Assembly (NCBI GenBank): GCA_027491315.1
Contig: JAIXWL010000001.1
Coordinates: 372,001 to 436,000 of the forward strand
Source: Cytophagaceae bacterium
GTDB taxonomy: Bacteria; Bacteroidota; Bacteroidia; Cytophagales; Spirosomataceae
DNA length: 64,000 nt
Direction: 5' to 3'
This document shows, piece by piece, positions 1 through 7,944 of the stretch (positions within the stretch are counted from its first letter, which is position 1; each line of letters begins with the position of its first letter). Below the pieces are notes generated by a model. That model was not told the DNA's origin. It ran no database searches and worked only from the letters and a program-made list of their open reading frames with translations. Both the position numbers and the translations under genes were made by a program.

Positions 1-39
1 GTTTTGTATTTACAGGGCGAAATTTTTGTCTAAAAGCCA

Positions 40-903
40 CTAATAGGTAGATGTCATATCCTCCTCTACACAAATAATATAATCCGCAATTTGACTGTTT
101 TCGGGGCTCAGTTTTTTAATATCTTTTTGACTAACTGTGGCTATCGTGGCTATCTTAATTTCTGGTTTAGCTAACCTTAAATACCATGAAATTCCTTCAT
201 AATTCTCTGAATGGTAGGAGCCATTGACATGAATAAATAGCTGAGGTTCTGACCAGTTTTTCAAAATAAAATGAGCCATCGTGGCGTCTTTCAAGGCTTG
301 AGCTTTAGGCATATTGGGGGTGGCATGTCCTGCCATCATTGTCATCATTTTTTGATAGCCTGGTAATTGGCTATCGTAGGGAATGGGCAAAGGAGCTATC
401 CAAGATTTTTCCTCTTCACCTAAGGCATTTAAAGCTTGGAAACCGCCCTTAGAGACCATACTAGCATACTTTCTGGGCACATTTGTCGCAATAAATTGGA
501 CTTGATTTTCTTTAGCAAAATTTACTAAGGGAGCATAATCTGTCTTATAATTTTTCCAAAGTCTGGCGCTAGAATCTAAACCCTTGCTTGAAATTTTTCC
601 AGCTAGATAGGCCGACAATGCCCCTTGATTATCTTGTTCAAACATCTCAGCTCCTAATATGATTTTTCTCTGTAAAAAACAGGATTGAACAATCTCTAGT
701 TCTAACCAATGACTGATGGGATTATTATGTAATTCCCCAATGAGCACTACGTCTTGTTTTTGTAAATGCTTGATCATTTTCTGATAGGAAACTTCCTTCC
801 CTTGGGCATTAAATAAGCGGTAAGCAGGTTTATCTTGGGCGAAAAGGCCGGCAGGAAAAAGTAGTATTAGCATTAAGCAGATTCGCCTTGTCAAATTCAT
901 CAT
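40..903 (-). CDS. ChaN family haem-binding-like lipoprotein/hydrolase
   Basis: The protein has 287 residues with an N-terminal signal peptide (about 1-23, ending Leu-Phe-Ala-Gln). The core carries the ChaN/DUF399 hallmark GELHNNPISH at 56-65, with conserved His and Glu. ChaN proteins belong to the EreA/ChaN/Tiki-type fold and have been linked to haem binding or iron uptake; the reaction is unknown. Export to the periplasm or outer membrane is inferred from the signal peptide; I see no clear lipobox cysteine. It is the last gene of a minus-strand run and lies downstream of a strong terminator, so it probably has its own promoter. The annotated start has a second Met right after it; either could be used. 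Confidence 0.8.
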   Translation of the reverse strand: MMNLTRRICLMLILLFPAGLFAQDKPAYRLFNAQGKEVSYQKMIKHLQKQDVVLIGELHNNPISHWLELEIVQSCFLQRKIILGAEMFEQDNQGALSAYLAGKISSKGLDSSARLWKNYKTDYAPLVNFAKENQVQFIATNVPRKYASMVSKGGFQALNALGEEEKSWIAPLPIPYDSQLPGYQKMMTMMAGHATPNMPKAQALKDATMAHFILKNWSEPQLFIHVNGSYHSENYEGISWYLRLAKPEIKIATIATVSQKDIKKLSPENSQIADYIICVEEDMTSTY

Positions 904-960
904 TTCTTTAGCTGTTGATTTTCTTCAAATTAGAAAAAATTTACACATCAAAATACAAGA

Positions 961-998
961 CTACTATAAAAATAAAAAGCGGCCAAAAATGGCCGCTT
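961..998 (-). terminator. Rho-independent terminator after the DUF2911 gene
   Basis: Perfect 9-bp stem AAGCGGCCA (977-985) / TGGCCGCTT (990-998) with a four-base loop. Read on the minus strand the stem is followed by a T-rich tract. It ends transcription of the DUF2911 gene and separates it from the ChaN-like gene. Confidence 0.85.
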
Positions 999-1021
999 CT
1001 GGGTAGAACTACGGTGTAAAT

Positions 1022-1558
1022 TTATTTTATTGGAATTAATAGGCTTACATTTTCCCATCCAAAAGTAAGTCCAGCAGGAACTAGCTTATATTCCAAGGCT
1101 TCTTTAAAATCAGATTTACTTGTTTTGACAGTAATCGTAAAGGCATCTTTTTCTGGATTTCTGGTTGTTTCGCCTCCTCTTTTAATGCCCCACTGACCTA
1201 CTTCTGTATTGAAAATCACTTGCCAATCACCTTCACTTGGCAACATATAAATACTGTATTTACCCTTTGCTAAGGTATTGCCAGCAATGTTCAAATCTGC
1301 GTCGGTTTCAATGATTGTGGCTGAATTAGCCCCTGCTCTCCAAACTTTACCAAATGGCACTAATTCTCCCCAAATTTTTCTTCCTTTTACAGATGGGCTG
1401 CTATAGACAACCGAAACATTGGCTTTTCCAATAGTTCCAGTTACCGTTACTTTAGGGCTTTGTGGTGGACGTGGTGCATCTTGTCCAAATGAACTACTTG
1501 TCACCATCAAAAGACAGCATACAGCTAAAATAGGCTTTAAAAATGTGTTGATTTTCAT
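1022..1558 (-). CDS. DUF2911 domain secreted protein
   Basis: The protein has 178 residues, with a signal peptide about 1-25 (cleavage after Ser-Phe-Gly) and then a DUF2911 domain filling the rest. Typical family features are visible: VVYSSPSVKGRKIWGELVPF (about 50-69) and VWRAGANSATIIETDAD. The family is common in Bacteroidota and has no established function; it is predicted to act outside the cytoplasm. The start lies 14 bases from the stop of the upstream metallo-hydrolase gene, so the two are probably co-transcribed. A strong terminator follows. Confidence 0.88.
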   Translation of the reverse strand: MKINTFLKPILAVCCLLMVTSSSFGQDAPRPPQSPKVTVTGTIGKANVSVVYSSPSVKGRKIWGELVPFGKVWRAGANSATIIETDADLNIAGNTLAKGKYSIYMLPSEGDWQVIFNTEVGQWGIKRGGETTRNPEKDAFTITVKTSKSDFKEALEYKLVPAGLTFGWENVSLLIPIK

Positions 1559-1572
1559 ACGATTATGGGTGT

Positions 1573-2499
1573 TTATTGTTTAGTATTTTTTTCTGTTAAT
1601 TCTTCATAAGCCATTTGGAAATTATTCTTTAAGAAATCTCCGTTCATTCCTTGAACTCCATTTACCGCGCTTAACTTCATGACTTCCTCTTTTGTTTTAC
1701 CGCTTTTAATTTCGGCAGATACATGAATAATTAATTTTTCTAAATAATCGGTTAAAGTCAGTAAATCCTCTTTTTTGCAGGTAATTTCCGTTGGGTTAAA
1801 GGCATGACCGTAAGTAAAAATGGTGTCCCTATCAAACTGCTTTTGAATTTTATCATTCACATGAATCCAATTAGCCACACTAGCTCCAGCACTGCGATCG
1901 ATGATAGGATACCGCTTATTGCCGAATAAATCACCTAAATGGACAACATTGGCATGCTCAAAATGAATGGCCACATCTCCGTTAGTATGTGCCGGCCCAA
2001 AATAATGAGCCCTAATTCTTTCTTTACCGATTTTAGCTGTCCAGGTATCTTGAAAGGTTTCGGTAGGATAATATTGTTTGTCCTCTGTTTTCGCGCGTGC
2101 GGCGGCGGCTATTTGGTTTTTCAATGAGTTCTCATGAGCCACCACTCGATTAACTATTCCTTTAAAAGCAATATTCCCACTGGTATGATCCCCATGATGA
2201 TGGGTATTCATCAATAGCTGAATTTTCTGATCGGATTGTTTTTTCAACTCATCGATAACATGTTGGGATTGGTCAGGAAACTGTGTGTCGACTACTGCAT
2301 ATCCATCCTTAGTTTTCAATACCGCTATGGTACCCCCTCTTTCACTAAAAAGAGAAATACCCCCACGTAATTCTTTCCAGGTAAAAGCTGGACCTTGATA
2401 TAAAGATGACTGTGCAAAAAGGGATGATTTTGACCCTAGAAGACATGAAAGCAACAAGGTATTGGCAGAGCCTTGAATAAACTGTCGACGTTTTATCAT
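1573..2499 (-). CDS. MBL-fold metallo-hydrolase, Tat-type leader
   Basis: I chose the Met at 2499 because the protein then begins MIKRRQFIQG, a Tat-like twin-arginine leader; an upstream in-frame Met at 2580 would add 27 unlikely residues. The 308-residue product carries the zinc-binding motif THHHGDHTSGN (about 99-109) and a later GPAHTNGD and YGHA, as in the metallo-beta-lactamase superfamily. It resembles the quinoprotein-relay/SoxH-like hydrolases rather than true beta-lactamases. The substrate is unknown. It lies directly upstream of the DUF2911 gene in the same orientation. Confidence 0.85.
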   Translation of the reverse strand: MIKRRQFIQGSANTLLLSCLLGSKSSLFAQSSLYQGPAFTWKELRGGISLFSERGGTIAVLKTKDGYAVVDTQFPDQSQHVIDELKKQSDQKIQLLMNTHHHGDHTSGNIAFKGIVNRVVAHENSLKNQIAAAARAKTEDKQYYPTETFQDTWTAKIGKERIRAHYFGPAHTNGDVAIHFEHANVVHLGDLFGNKRYPIIDRSAGASVANWIHVNDKIQKQFDRDTIFTYGHAFNPTEITCKKEDLLTLTDYLEKLIIHVSAEIKSGKTKEEVMKLSAVNGVQGMNGDFLKNNFQMAYEELTEKNTKQ

Positions 2500-2607
2500 T
2501 TCTATTACGTTTAAATTCAAATGTAATTGAGTAATACCAATGGCTTTAATTTTTGAGACCAAAACATAAAGTAATCTCACGAAATCCCCCTATTTTATGG
2601 GAATTAA

Positions 2608-3195
2608 TCAATTTTCGGGAGTTTTATTTAATGCCTGTTCAATTCTTGAATCAGGAATAATCCATAAAATGGCAATCCCATAAAATATCAATAAGCTTAC
2701 CATGGGATAAAAAAAGGCGATTATTATACCGGAAAAATATCCACCCGTAGAAATTCTCTCCTTCCATCGGTCAGTTAGTGCTTGACCGATGGTCGACTCA
2801 TGTCCTTCATGTTTAATGGCTAGTTTTTCCAATACTAAAAAGGCTAAAGCACACATCAATAAAACAAAACCATATAAGGCTACTGTATTTTTCGCAAAGT
2901 CGTTTTCTCCCATCCATCCCGTAACAAATGGCAATAGAGATAACCAAAATAATAATGCCAAATTGGCTAATAAAACTTTCCCATTAACCCGTTCTATGGC
3001 TTGAAACATATGATGGTGATTATTCCAATAAATCCCCACATAAATAAAACTAAACAGGTAGGAAAGAAATTTAGGCATTAAGGGCTCCAATGCCTCAAAA
3101 CTTGCTCCATGAGGAACTTTTAATTCCAAAACCATGATGGTAATGATGATGGCTAATACCCCATCACTAAAGGCTTCTAAACGGTTGGTAGTCAC
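2608..3195 (-). CDS. TMEM175-like (DUF1211) potassium channel family protein
   Basis: The 195-residue membrane protein begins MTTNRLEAFSDGVLAI, which contains the family signature R-x3-FSD (Arg5, Phe9-Asp11) on the first transmembrane helix. About six hydrophobic segments follow. Bacterial TMEM175 homologues form tetrameric, weakly potassium-selective channels with the FSD helix lining the pore; that role is transferred from the family. It sits between the DMT transporter gene and the metallo-hydrolase gene, all on the minus strand, so a shared transcript is possible. Confidence 0.85.
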   Translation of the reverse strand: MTTNRLEAFSDGVLAIIITIMVLELKVPHGASFEALEPLMPKFLSYLFSFIYVGIYWNNHHHMFQAIERVNGKVLLANLALLFWLSLLPFVTGWMGENDFAKNTVALYGFVLLMCALAFLVLEKLAIKHEGHESTIGQALTDRWKERISTGGYFSGIIIAFFYPMVSLLIFYGIAILWIIPDSRIEQALNKTPEN

Positions 3196-3232
3196 AGGAA
3201 TACAATTTTTGGAAAGGTATAAAAAATTTGAA

Positions 3233-4108
3233 CTAATCTGACGAACTGGGCATTTGTTTTTTACCTACATACAAAGCCACAATCACAATGACCGTTCCTA
3301 TAAGCGTGTAAATGGTAATAGTTTCACCACTAAATAGATAGGCATAAAAGTAGCCAAAAAGGGGACAAAGAAAAATCCATAATGAGGCTGAAATGGGGTC
3401 TTGATCAATCAAATAAAACCATAACCATAAGGCTATAATAGACACTGGAATGATTAGCCAACTTACTGCAAACAAAAAGCGTAGGTCAAAATTTGCCTCC
3501 TGAAATGAAGCAAAACTGGCAGTAAATGGCAACATGAAAATTCCACCCAATAAAACCTGCCAACCATTAATAACCAATGAATTTAACTTCCAATCTGTTC
3601 GAACATAATAAACCGTAGCCGCAGAAACGGTGATAATACCACCGATTAAAATCACCAAACCCTTCCATACGGCCGGCTCTACTTGTAATTGGGGATAAGA
3701 TGCAATCAAAATTCCGGCTAAGCCTAGTACTAAACTTCCCATTTCTTTTACTTGAGGTTTTCTTTGTAACAAAAGAGCCGAAAGAATAGTAATGAATATA
3801 GGATTTGTAGCGGTGGCCAAACTACCAATCCCCGGACTTAGGAATTTAATAGCCATGACAAAGGCTCCTAGGTAAATGGTGGAATTAAATAAGCCAAAAA
3901 AGGATAATTGCCTCAGCTCTTTCCAGCTCGGTTTTATCCGATGTTGGGGCCGAAAGAAATAAGAGATAAACAAAATAAAAATACCTGCAAAAACTAAGCG
4001 AACATTGGCTAAAATAAAGGGATGAACCGAAAGAATTCCCATTTTTGTGGCCACTGCCGCAGATGACCACAACATAGCAAATAAAAGGCCAAAAGCGACA
4101 TTTTTCAT
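3233..4108 (-). CDS. DMT superfamily (EamA) transporter
   Basis: I place the start at 4108, where the sequence reads MKNVAFGLLFAMLWSSAAVA, the normal first helix of an EamA transporter. The longer frame to 4306 would add 66 basic, non-conserved residues and overlap the start region of the divergent efflux gene. The 291-residue product has about ten transmembrane helices in two EamA repeats. Members export amino acids, metabolites or drugs; the substrate cannot be read here. The gene is divergent from the Bcr/CflA transporter and upstream of the TMEM175-like gene. Confidence 0.85.
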   Translation of the reverse strand: MKNVAFGLLFAMLWSSAAVATKMGILSVHPFILANVRLVFAGIFILFISYFFRPQHRIKPSWKELRQLSFFGLFNSTIYLGAFVMAIKFLSPGIGSLATATNPIFITILSALLLQRKPQVKEMGSLVLGLAGILIASYPQLQVEPAVWKGLVILIGGIITVSAATVYYVRTDWKLNSLVINGWQVLLGGIFMLPFTASFASFQEANFDLRFLFAVSWLIIPVSIIALWLWFYLIDQDPISASLWIFLCPLFGYFYAYLFSGETITIYTLIGTVIVIVALYVGKKQMPSSSD

Positions 4109-4227
4109 GGAATCTAGCTGAGGGGCTGGTAGGGAAATGCCATAATCCCCTTTGATAATATTGATTAACACAATGGCTTTTCTTGCCTTGCTAACAAAGA
4201 AAAGAAATCTTCTTTTAAAATAAACTA

Positions 4228-4256
4228 TTGAAAACCATATTTTGGGATTAATTTTG
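4228..4256 (+). promoter_or_regulatory. Bacteroidota-type promoter of the Bcr/CflA gene
   Basis: TTG at 4228-4230, an 18-base spacer and TAATTTTG at 4249-4256 match the Bacteroidota sigma-A pattern TTG-N19-TAnnTTTG. The start codon is about 35 bases downstream. Confidence 0.6.
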
Positions 4257-4290
4257 CGTCCCTTTTCTAGATAAAAAATACCTACACTAC

Positions 4291-5493
4291 ATGTCAAAAA
4301 AGTCAAATCGGACCAAAATTATATTAATTCTCGGAATACTATCTGCGATAGGGCCCTTATCCATTGATATGTATTTGCCTGCCTTTAAAAATATGGCGGC
4401 AGCCTTGCATTGTTCTCAAGAGCAAATGGGCTATACCTTATCTAGCTTCTTTTTTGGTATTTGTCTAGGGCAATTAGTCAATGGGCCCCTTCTAGACCAT
4501 TATGGCAGAAAAAATGTCCTATACATTGGACTAAGTATTTACGTCATCAGTTCATTCGGCTCAGCATTCTCCTTCACCGTGGAACAACTCATCATTTGGC
4601 GCTTTTTTCAGGCCATTGGTGGAAGTATTGGAATGGTTGCCCCTAACGCCATCATTCGAGAAACATTTAAAGAAGCCGAAAGACCTAAAATTCTTTCCTT
4701 GATGATGCTAATTCTGGGGGTTTCTCCCATCTTAGCTCCTTCCTTAGGTAGTTTGCTTTTAACAATTACTAACTGGAACATCATCTTTGTATTGTTGGGA
4801 ATTATTACGCTTTTCATCATTTTCTTGATCAAAAGTTGGTTACCAGAAAAAATCAATAAACACCCGAAAGGGCCATTTAAATTGGGAAGTATTTTAACCT
4901 CCTACGTGGCACTTTTACCTGAAAAACAGTTTTTAACTTTCGCTATTTCAGGGGCCATAGGCTCCGGTTGTATCTTTACCTTTGTTTCAGGTGCCCCCCT
5001 TACTTTTTTGAATTTTTACCATGCTGATGAAAAGCAATTTGGTTGGATATTTGCCATGGTGGCATCTGGGATTATTGGTGCTAGTCAGTTTAACCACTGG
5101 ATATTAAAACGTTTCAGTAGCCAACAAGTTCTTTCTTTTGTTTTACCCCTTCAGTTAATATTGGGGATTACCCTTGCCCTATTATCTAAATTTGGATTGA
5201 TTAATATTCAAATCAATATCCTACTTCTTTTCTTGATTTTGGCTTGTCAGGGTTTAGTATTTCCGAATATCATCAGTCTGGCTTTACAACCTTTCCATGA
5301 AGGGGCTGGTGCGGCCTCTGCCATGATGGGGGCTATGCAAATGGCCTGGGGATCTATCTGCGCAACCTTACTAGGGTTACTTTTTGATGGTACTCCTTTT
5401 ACCATGGCTATCATCATGGTCTTTTGCGCCTTATCTGCCAATTTTATTTTATTTGTACTGGGGAAAAAATACTTTCAGCCTGTTCAAGCCTAA
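4291..5493 (+). CDS. Bcr/CflA family multidrug efflux MFS transporter
   Basis: The protein has 400 residues and about 12 transmembrane helices. Family features include SIDMYLPAF in helix 1, the MFS motif A GPLLDHYGRKNVL (about 66-78), and RFFQAIGGSIGMVAPNAIIR in helices 4-5. Bcr/CflA pumps are drug:proton antiporters of the inner membrane (bicyclomycin, chloramphenicol, sulfonamides in characterised members). The substrate here is not predictable. It is convergent with the tetR-type gene (13-base gap), and has a good Bacteroidota promoter upstream. Confidence 0.88.
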   Translation: MSKKSNRTKIILILGILSAIGPLSIDMYLPAFKNMAAALHCSQEQMGYTLSSFFFGICLGQLVNGPLLDHYGRKNVLYIGLSIYVISSFGSAFSFTVEQLIIWRFFQAIGGSIGMVAPNAIIRETFKEAERPKILSLMMLILGVSPILAPSLGSLLLTITNWNIIFVLLGIITLFIIFLIKSWLPEKINKHPKGPFKLGSILTSYVALLPEKQFLTFAISGAIGSGCIFTFVSGAPLTFLNFYHADEKQFGWIFAMVASGIIGASQFNHWILKRFSSQQVLSFVLPLQLILGITLALLSKFGLINIQINILLLFLILACQGLVFPNIISLALQPFHEGAGAASAMMGAMQMAWGSICATLLGLLFDGTPFTMAIIMVFCALSANFILFVLGKKYFQPVQA

Positions 5494-5506
5494 GCTATTG
5501 ACGGTA

Positions 5507-6187
5507 TTAATGAGTACTCTTAAGCAAAGTAAAAAGTAAATCCTTGAGGTATTTTTCTACAAATATTTGCTTATTCTCGTTTTGACAATCCGTCAATTTT
5601 GGCAAATACATACTAAAGAATAATTGAGAATGAGAGGTCTCTATCAAGGTACTACTCAAAGAGTGAGGATATAAATAATTTGAGTCATAGGTTTGTATCA
5701 AACTAGAAATACGCTCACATAAATCCTTGTAAGGTTTAAAAACCTCATGTTGATTGATTTCCTTAACTTCTTTAACCAAATACACCTTGCTGCTCTCTGA
5801 GACCACTATTTGATGTAAATAATTCTTGTTATAATCCGTCTGACCAATACTCTCGGGCAAAGCACGCGTTAGAAGCTCAACTAATTTTTCTAACTTAGAT
5901 TTTGAATTTTGTATAGGTTCTAGCTGGATTACCACCAAATATTCCATGTAAGACCAATACCAATTTAGAATATAAAGAAGGAGGCGATGCTTATTTTCAA
6001 AGTAACGATAGATGGTCGCCTCGGTCGTATTCATTTCAACCGCGAGTTTTTTAAACGTAAAATGTTCAAAACCCAATTGAAAAATTAAATCTATGGAATG
6101 TTTCACTATTTGCTTCCCCAGTTCAGTACTTTCTGGATCTCGCAAGTAGATTTTATCATTGACCTTAAAGCTTAATGAATAGTCCAT
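5507..6187 (-). CDS. TetR/AcrR family transcriptional regulator
   Basis: The 226-residue protein has a TetR-type helix-turn-helix at about 46-66 (KKLAVEMNTTEATIYRYFEN) and a C-terminal ligand-binding region with no recognisable signature. It is divergent from the ABC-HlyD-TolC cassette, with two dyads and its own promoter in the 127-base gap, so I infer that it controls both itself and the cassette. The inducer is unknown. The convergent Bcr/CflA gene ends 13 bases from its stop codon and may or may not be a target. Confidence 0.88.
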   Translation of the reverse strand: MDYSLSFKVNDKIYLRDPESTELGKQIVKHSIDLIFQLGFEHFTFKKLAVEMNTTEATIYRYFENKHRLLLYILNWYWSYMEYLVVIQLEPIQNSKSKLEKLVELLTRALPESIGQTDYNKNYLHQIVVSESSKVYLVKEVKEINQHEVFKPYKDLCERISSLIQTYDSNYLYPHSLSSTLIETSHSQLFFSMYLPKLTDCQNENKQIFVEKYLKDLLFTLLKSTH

Positions 6188-6205
6188 GCCCTTAGAAATA
6201 TTTTA

Positions 6206-6235
6206 CAAACATAAATGATAGAAATACTATCTCAA
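6206..6235 (-). promoter_or_regulatory. tetR promoter with embedded operator dyad
   Basis: On the minus strand TTG (complement of 6233-6235), a 19-base spacer and TATGTTTG (complement of 6206-6213) match the Bacteroidota promoter exactly. The inverted repeat GATAG-AAATA-CTATC (6217-6231) fills the spacer, as expected for autorepression. Confidence 0.6.
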
Positions 6236-6256
6236 AACATTTTTTAATTTTATTCG

Positions 6257-6273
6257 TAATAGTATTACTATTA
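6257..6273. promoter_or_regulatory. 17-bp palindrome, probable TetR operator for the export cassette
   Basis: TAATAGTA-T-TACTATTA is a perfect 8-1-8 palindrome. It shares ATAGTATT (as its complement AATACTAT) with the dyad inside the tetR promoter. A -7 like element TAATTTTG lies at 6289-6296, so the palindrome covers the -33 region of the ABC gene promoter, where no clear TTG is present. Confidence 0.5.
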
Positions 6274-6314
6274 TTTAAAAAAGTGTTTTAATTTTGTCTG
6301 AGAAATAAGCATGT

Positions 6315-7943
6315 ATGATGAAAAAACAACCCATTGATCGAATAAGCAAACTGGTCGGTGATCATAAAAAAGAGATCACATCCATTTATTTGTTTTCAAT
6401 AGTAAGTGGTTTAGTGAATTTAAGTCTTCCCTTGGGTGTACAGTCCATCATAGGTCTGGTAATGGGTGCCACCATGGTTACCTCCATCTACATTTTAATC
6501 TTTTTAATCGTATTGGGTGTATTTTTAGTAGGTCTGCTCCAAATCAATCAAATGAAGATTATTGAGGCATTGCAACAAAAAATATTCACTCAATATTCGT
6601 ATGACTTTGCAGTTAAAATCCCCAAAATGGATTTGATGAAAAATGACCAATACTTCATCCCAGAAAAAGTATCTAGGTTCTTTGACATTGTCAATATTCA
6701 AAAAGGATTCGCAAAGATTTTGCTAGACATTCCTATGGCGAGTGTACAGATTCTTTTTGGAACGATTTTATTGTCTTTATACCATCCATTTTTCATCGTA
6801 TTTAGTATAGCCTTATTACTCACGTTAGTTTTTATATTGTACGGAACTAGTCAAGTGGGTATTGCAACCAGCATAGAGGAATCTAATTATAAATATGGCG
6901 TAGCTAATTTCTTTAGTGAAATCGCTCGAACTGTCAAGTCTTTTAAATTCAGCCAGGGCTCTAACTTAAATATCGATAGAACAGATAATAATGTGAGTCA
7001 ATATCTGTTAGCTAGAACTAAGCACTTTCATGTATTATTATTTCAGTATAAAACCTTAGTCACATTTAAAGTCGTTTTGACCATTTTAACCCTTTCCTTA
7101 GGTGCCTATTTATTAATTAATCAACAAATCAACTTAGGTGAATTCATTGCTGCAGAAATTGTGATTTTGATGGTAATAGGTGCCGTTGAAAAATTGATCA
7201 CTAGTCTAGACAGTGCTTATGATGTGATTACAGGCTTAGAGAAATTGGCTAGCGTGGTAGAAAGCCCCATGGAATCTTCTGGTGAACTTGAGCTAAATGT
7301 TGCGCAAGGGATACAAATAGAAATTAACCAATTGTCTTTCCAATTCCCATCAGGTAGTCCTATTTTTGAAAACCTTTCTTTGCACATTAAAGCAGGCGAA
7401 AAAGTGGCTGTGTTGGGAGAAGAAGGCGCTGGTAAATCCATGTTTTTAAGATTACTGACAGGAAATTACCAGAGTTTTAAAGGGTCTATTTTAATCAACC
7501 ACATCCCTCTTCAAAATTATAGTTTAGCCAGTTTAAGAAAACATACAGGTGTTTTATTACATGGCCAAGAAATTTTTGGAGGAACCGTTTGGGAAAATAT
7601 CAGCCTAGGACAAGAAGAGATAAGTCCCAAAGTCATAATGGAAACTGCTCAAAAGTTAGGTTTTGAGAATTTTATCTCCCATTTCCCGAAAGGATTTGAC
7701 CATCAAATAGAGCCAATAGGCAAAAAAACGCCCCAAACCATCATCAGAAAAATATTATTACTTCGGGCTATTTGTGGTTCCAAAAATTTACTTCTTTTGG
7801 AAGAACCATGGAGTGGGCTAGATCTTCCTAGTGCCGAACGCTTGAAAAGCTATTTGATCAACCCGGCGAATCAAGCCACAACCATCATCGTGTCGAATGA
7901 CCCAGATTATGTAAGTGCTACTGATCAACAAATCAACTTATAA
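6315..7943 (+). CDS. HlyB-like ABC transporter, permease plus degenerate ATPase domain
   Basis: The 542-residue protein has a type-1 exporter membrane domain (about 15-310) and a C-terminal nucleotide-binding domain. There is no N-terminal C39 peptidase. Walker A is intact (GEEGAGKS, 368-375) and the D-loop is SGLD (500-503). The signature LSGGQ aligns with TPQTI (472-476), the Walker B acidic pair is EE (496-497) rather than DE, the H-loop His is replaced in IVSNDPDY, and the Q-loop Gln appears replaced in LLHGQEIF. The stop is one base from the HlyD start. With HlyD and TolC it should form a type I secretion-like or efflux complex; the cargo is not encoded visibly nearby. Confidence 0.85.
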   Translation: MMKKQPIDRISKLVGDHKKEITSIYLFSIVSGLVNLSLPLGVQSIIGLVMGATMVTSIYILIFLIVLGVFLVGLLQINQMKIIEALQQKIFTQYSYDFAVKIPKMDLMKNDQYFIPEKVSRFFDIVNIQKGFAKILLDIPMASVQILFGTILLSLYHPFFIVFSIALLLTLVFILYGTSQVGIATSIEESNYKYGVANFFSEIARTVKSFKFSQGSNLNIDRTDNNVSQYLLARTKHFHVLLFQYKTLVTFKVVLTILTLSLGAYLLINQQINLGEFIAAEIVILMVIGAVEKLITSLDSAYDVITGLEKLASVVESPMESSGELELNVAQGIQIEINQLSFQFPSGSPIFENLSLHIKAGEKVAVLGEEGAGKSMFLRLLTGNYQSFKGSILINHIPLQNYSLASLRKHTGVLLHGQEIFGGTVWENISLGQEEISPKVIMETAQKLGFENFISHFPKGFDHQIEPIGKKTPQTIIRKILLLRAICGSKNLLLLEEPWSGLDLPSAERLKSYLINPANQATTIIVSNDPDYVSATDQQINL

Positions 7944-7944
7944 C

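Noticed and set aside
1573-2499. A second beta-lactamase
   Set aside because: It has the general metallo-hydrolase motif HHHGDH but not the B1 Cys ligand pattern; it fits the relay/SoxH-like hydrolases.
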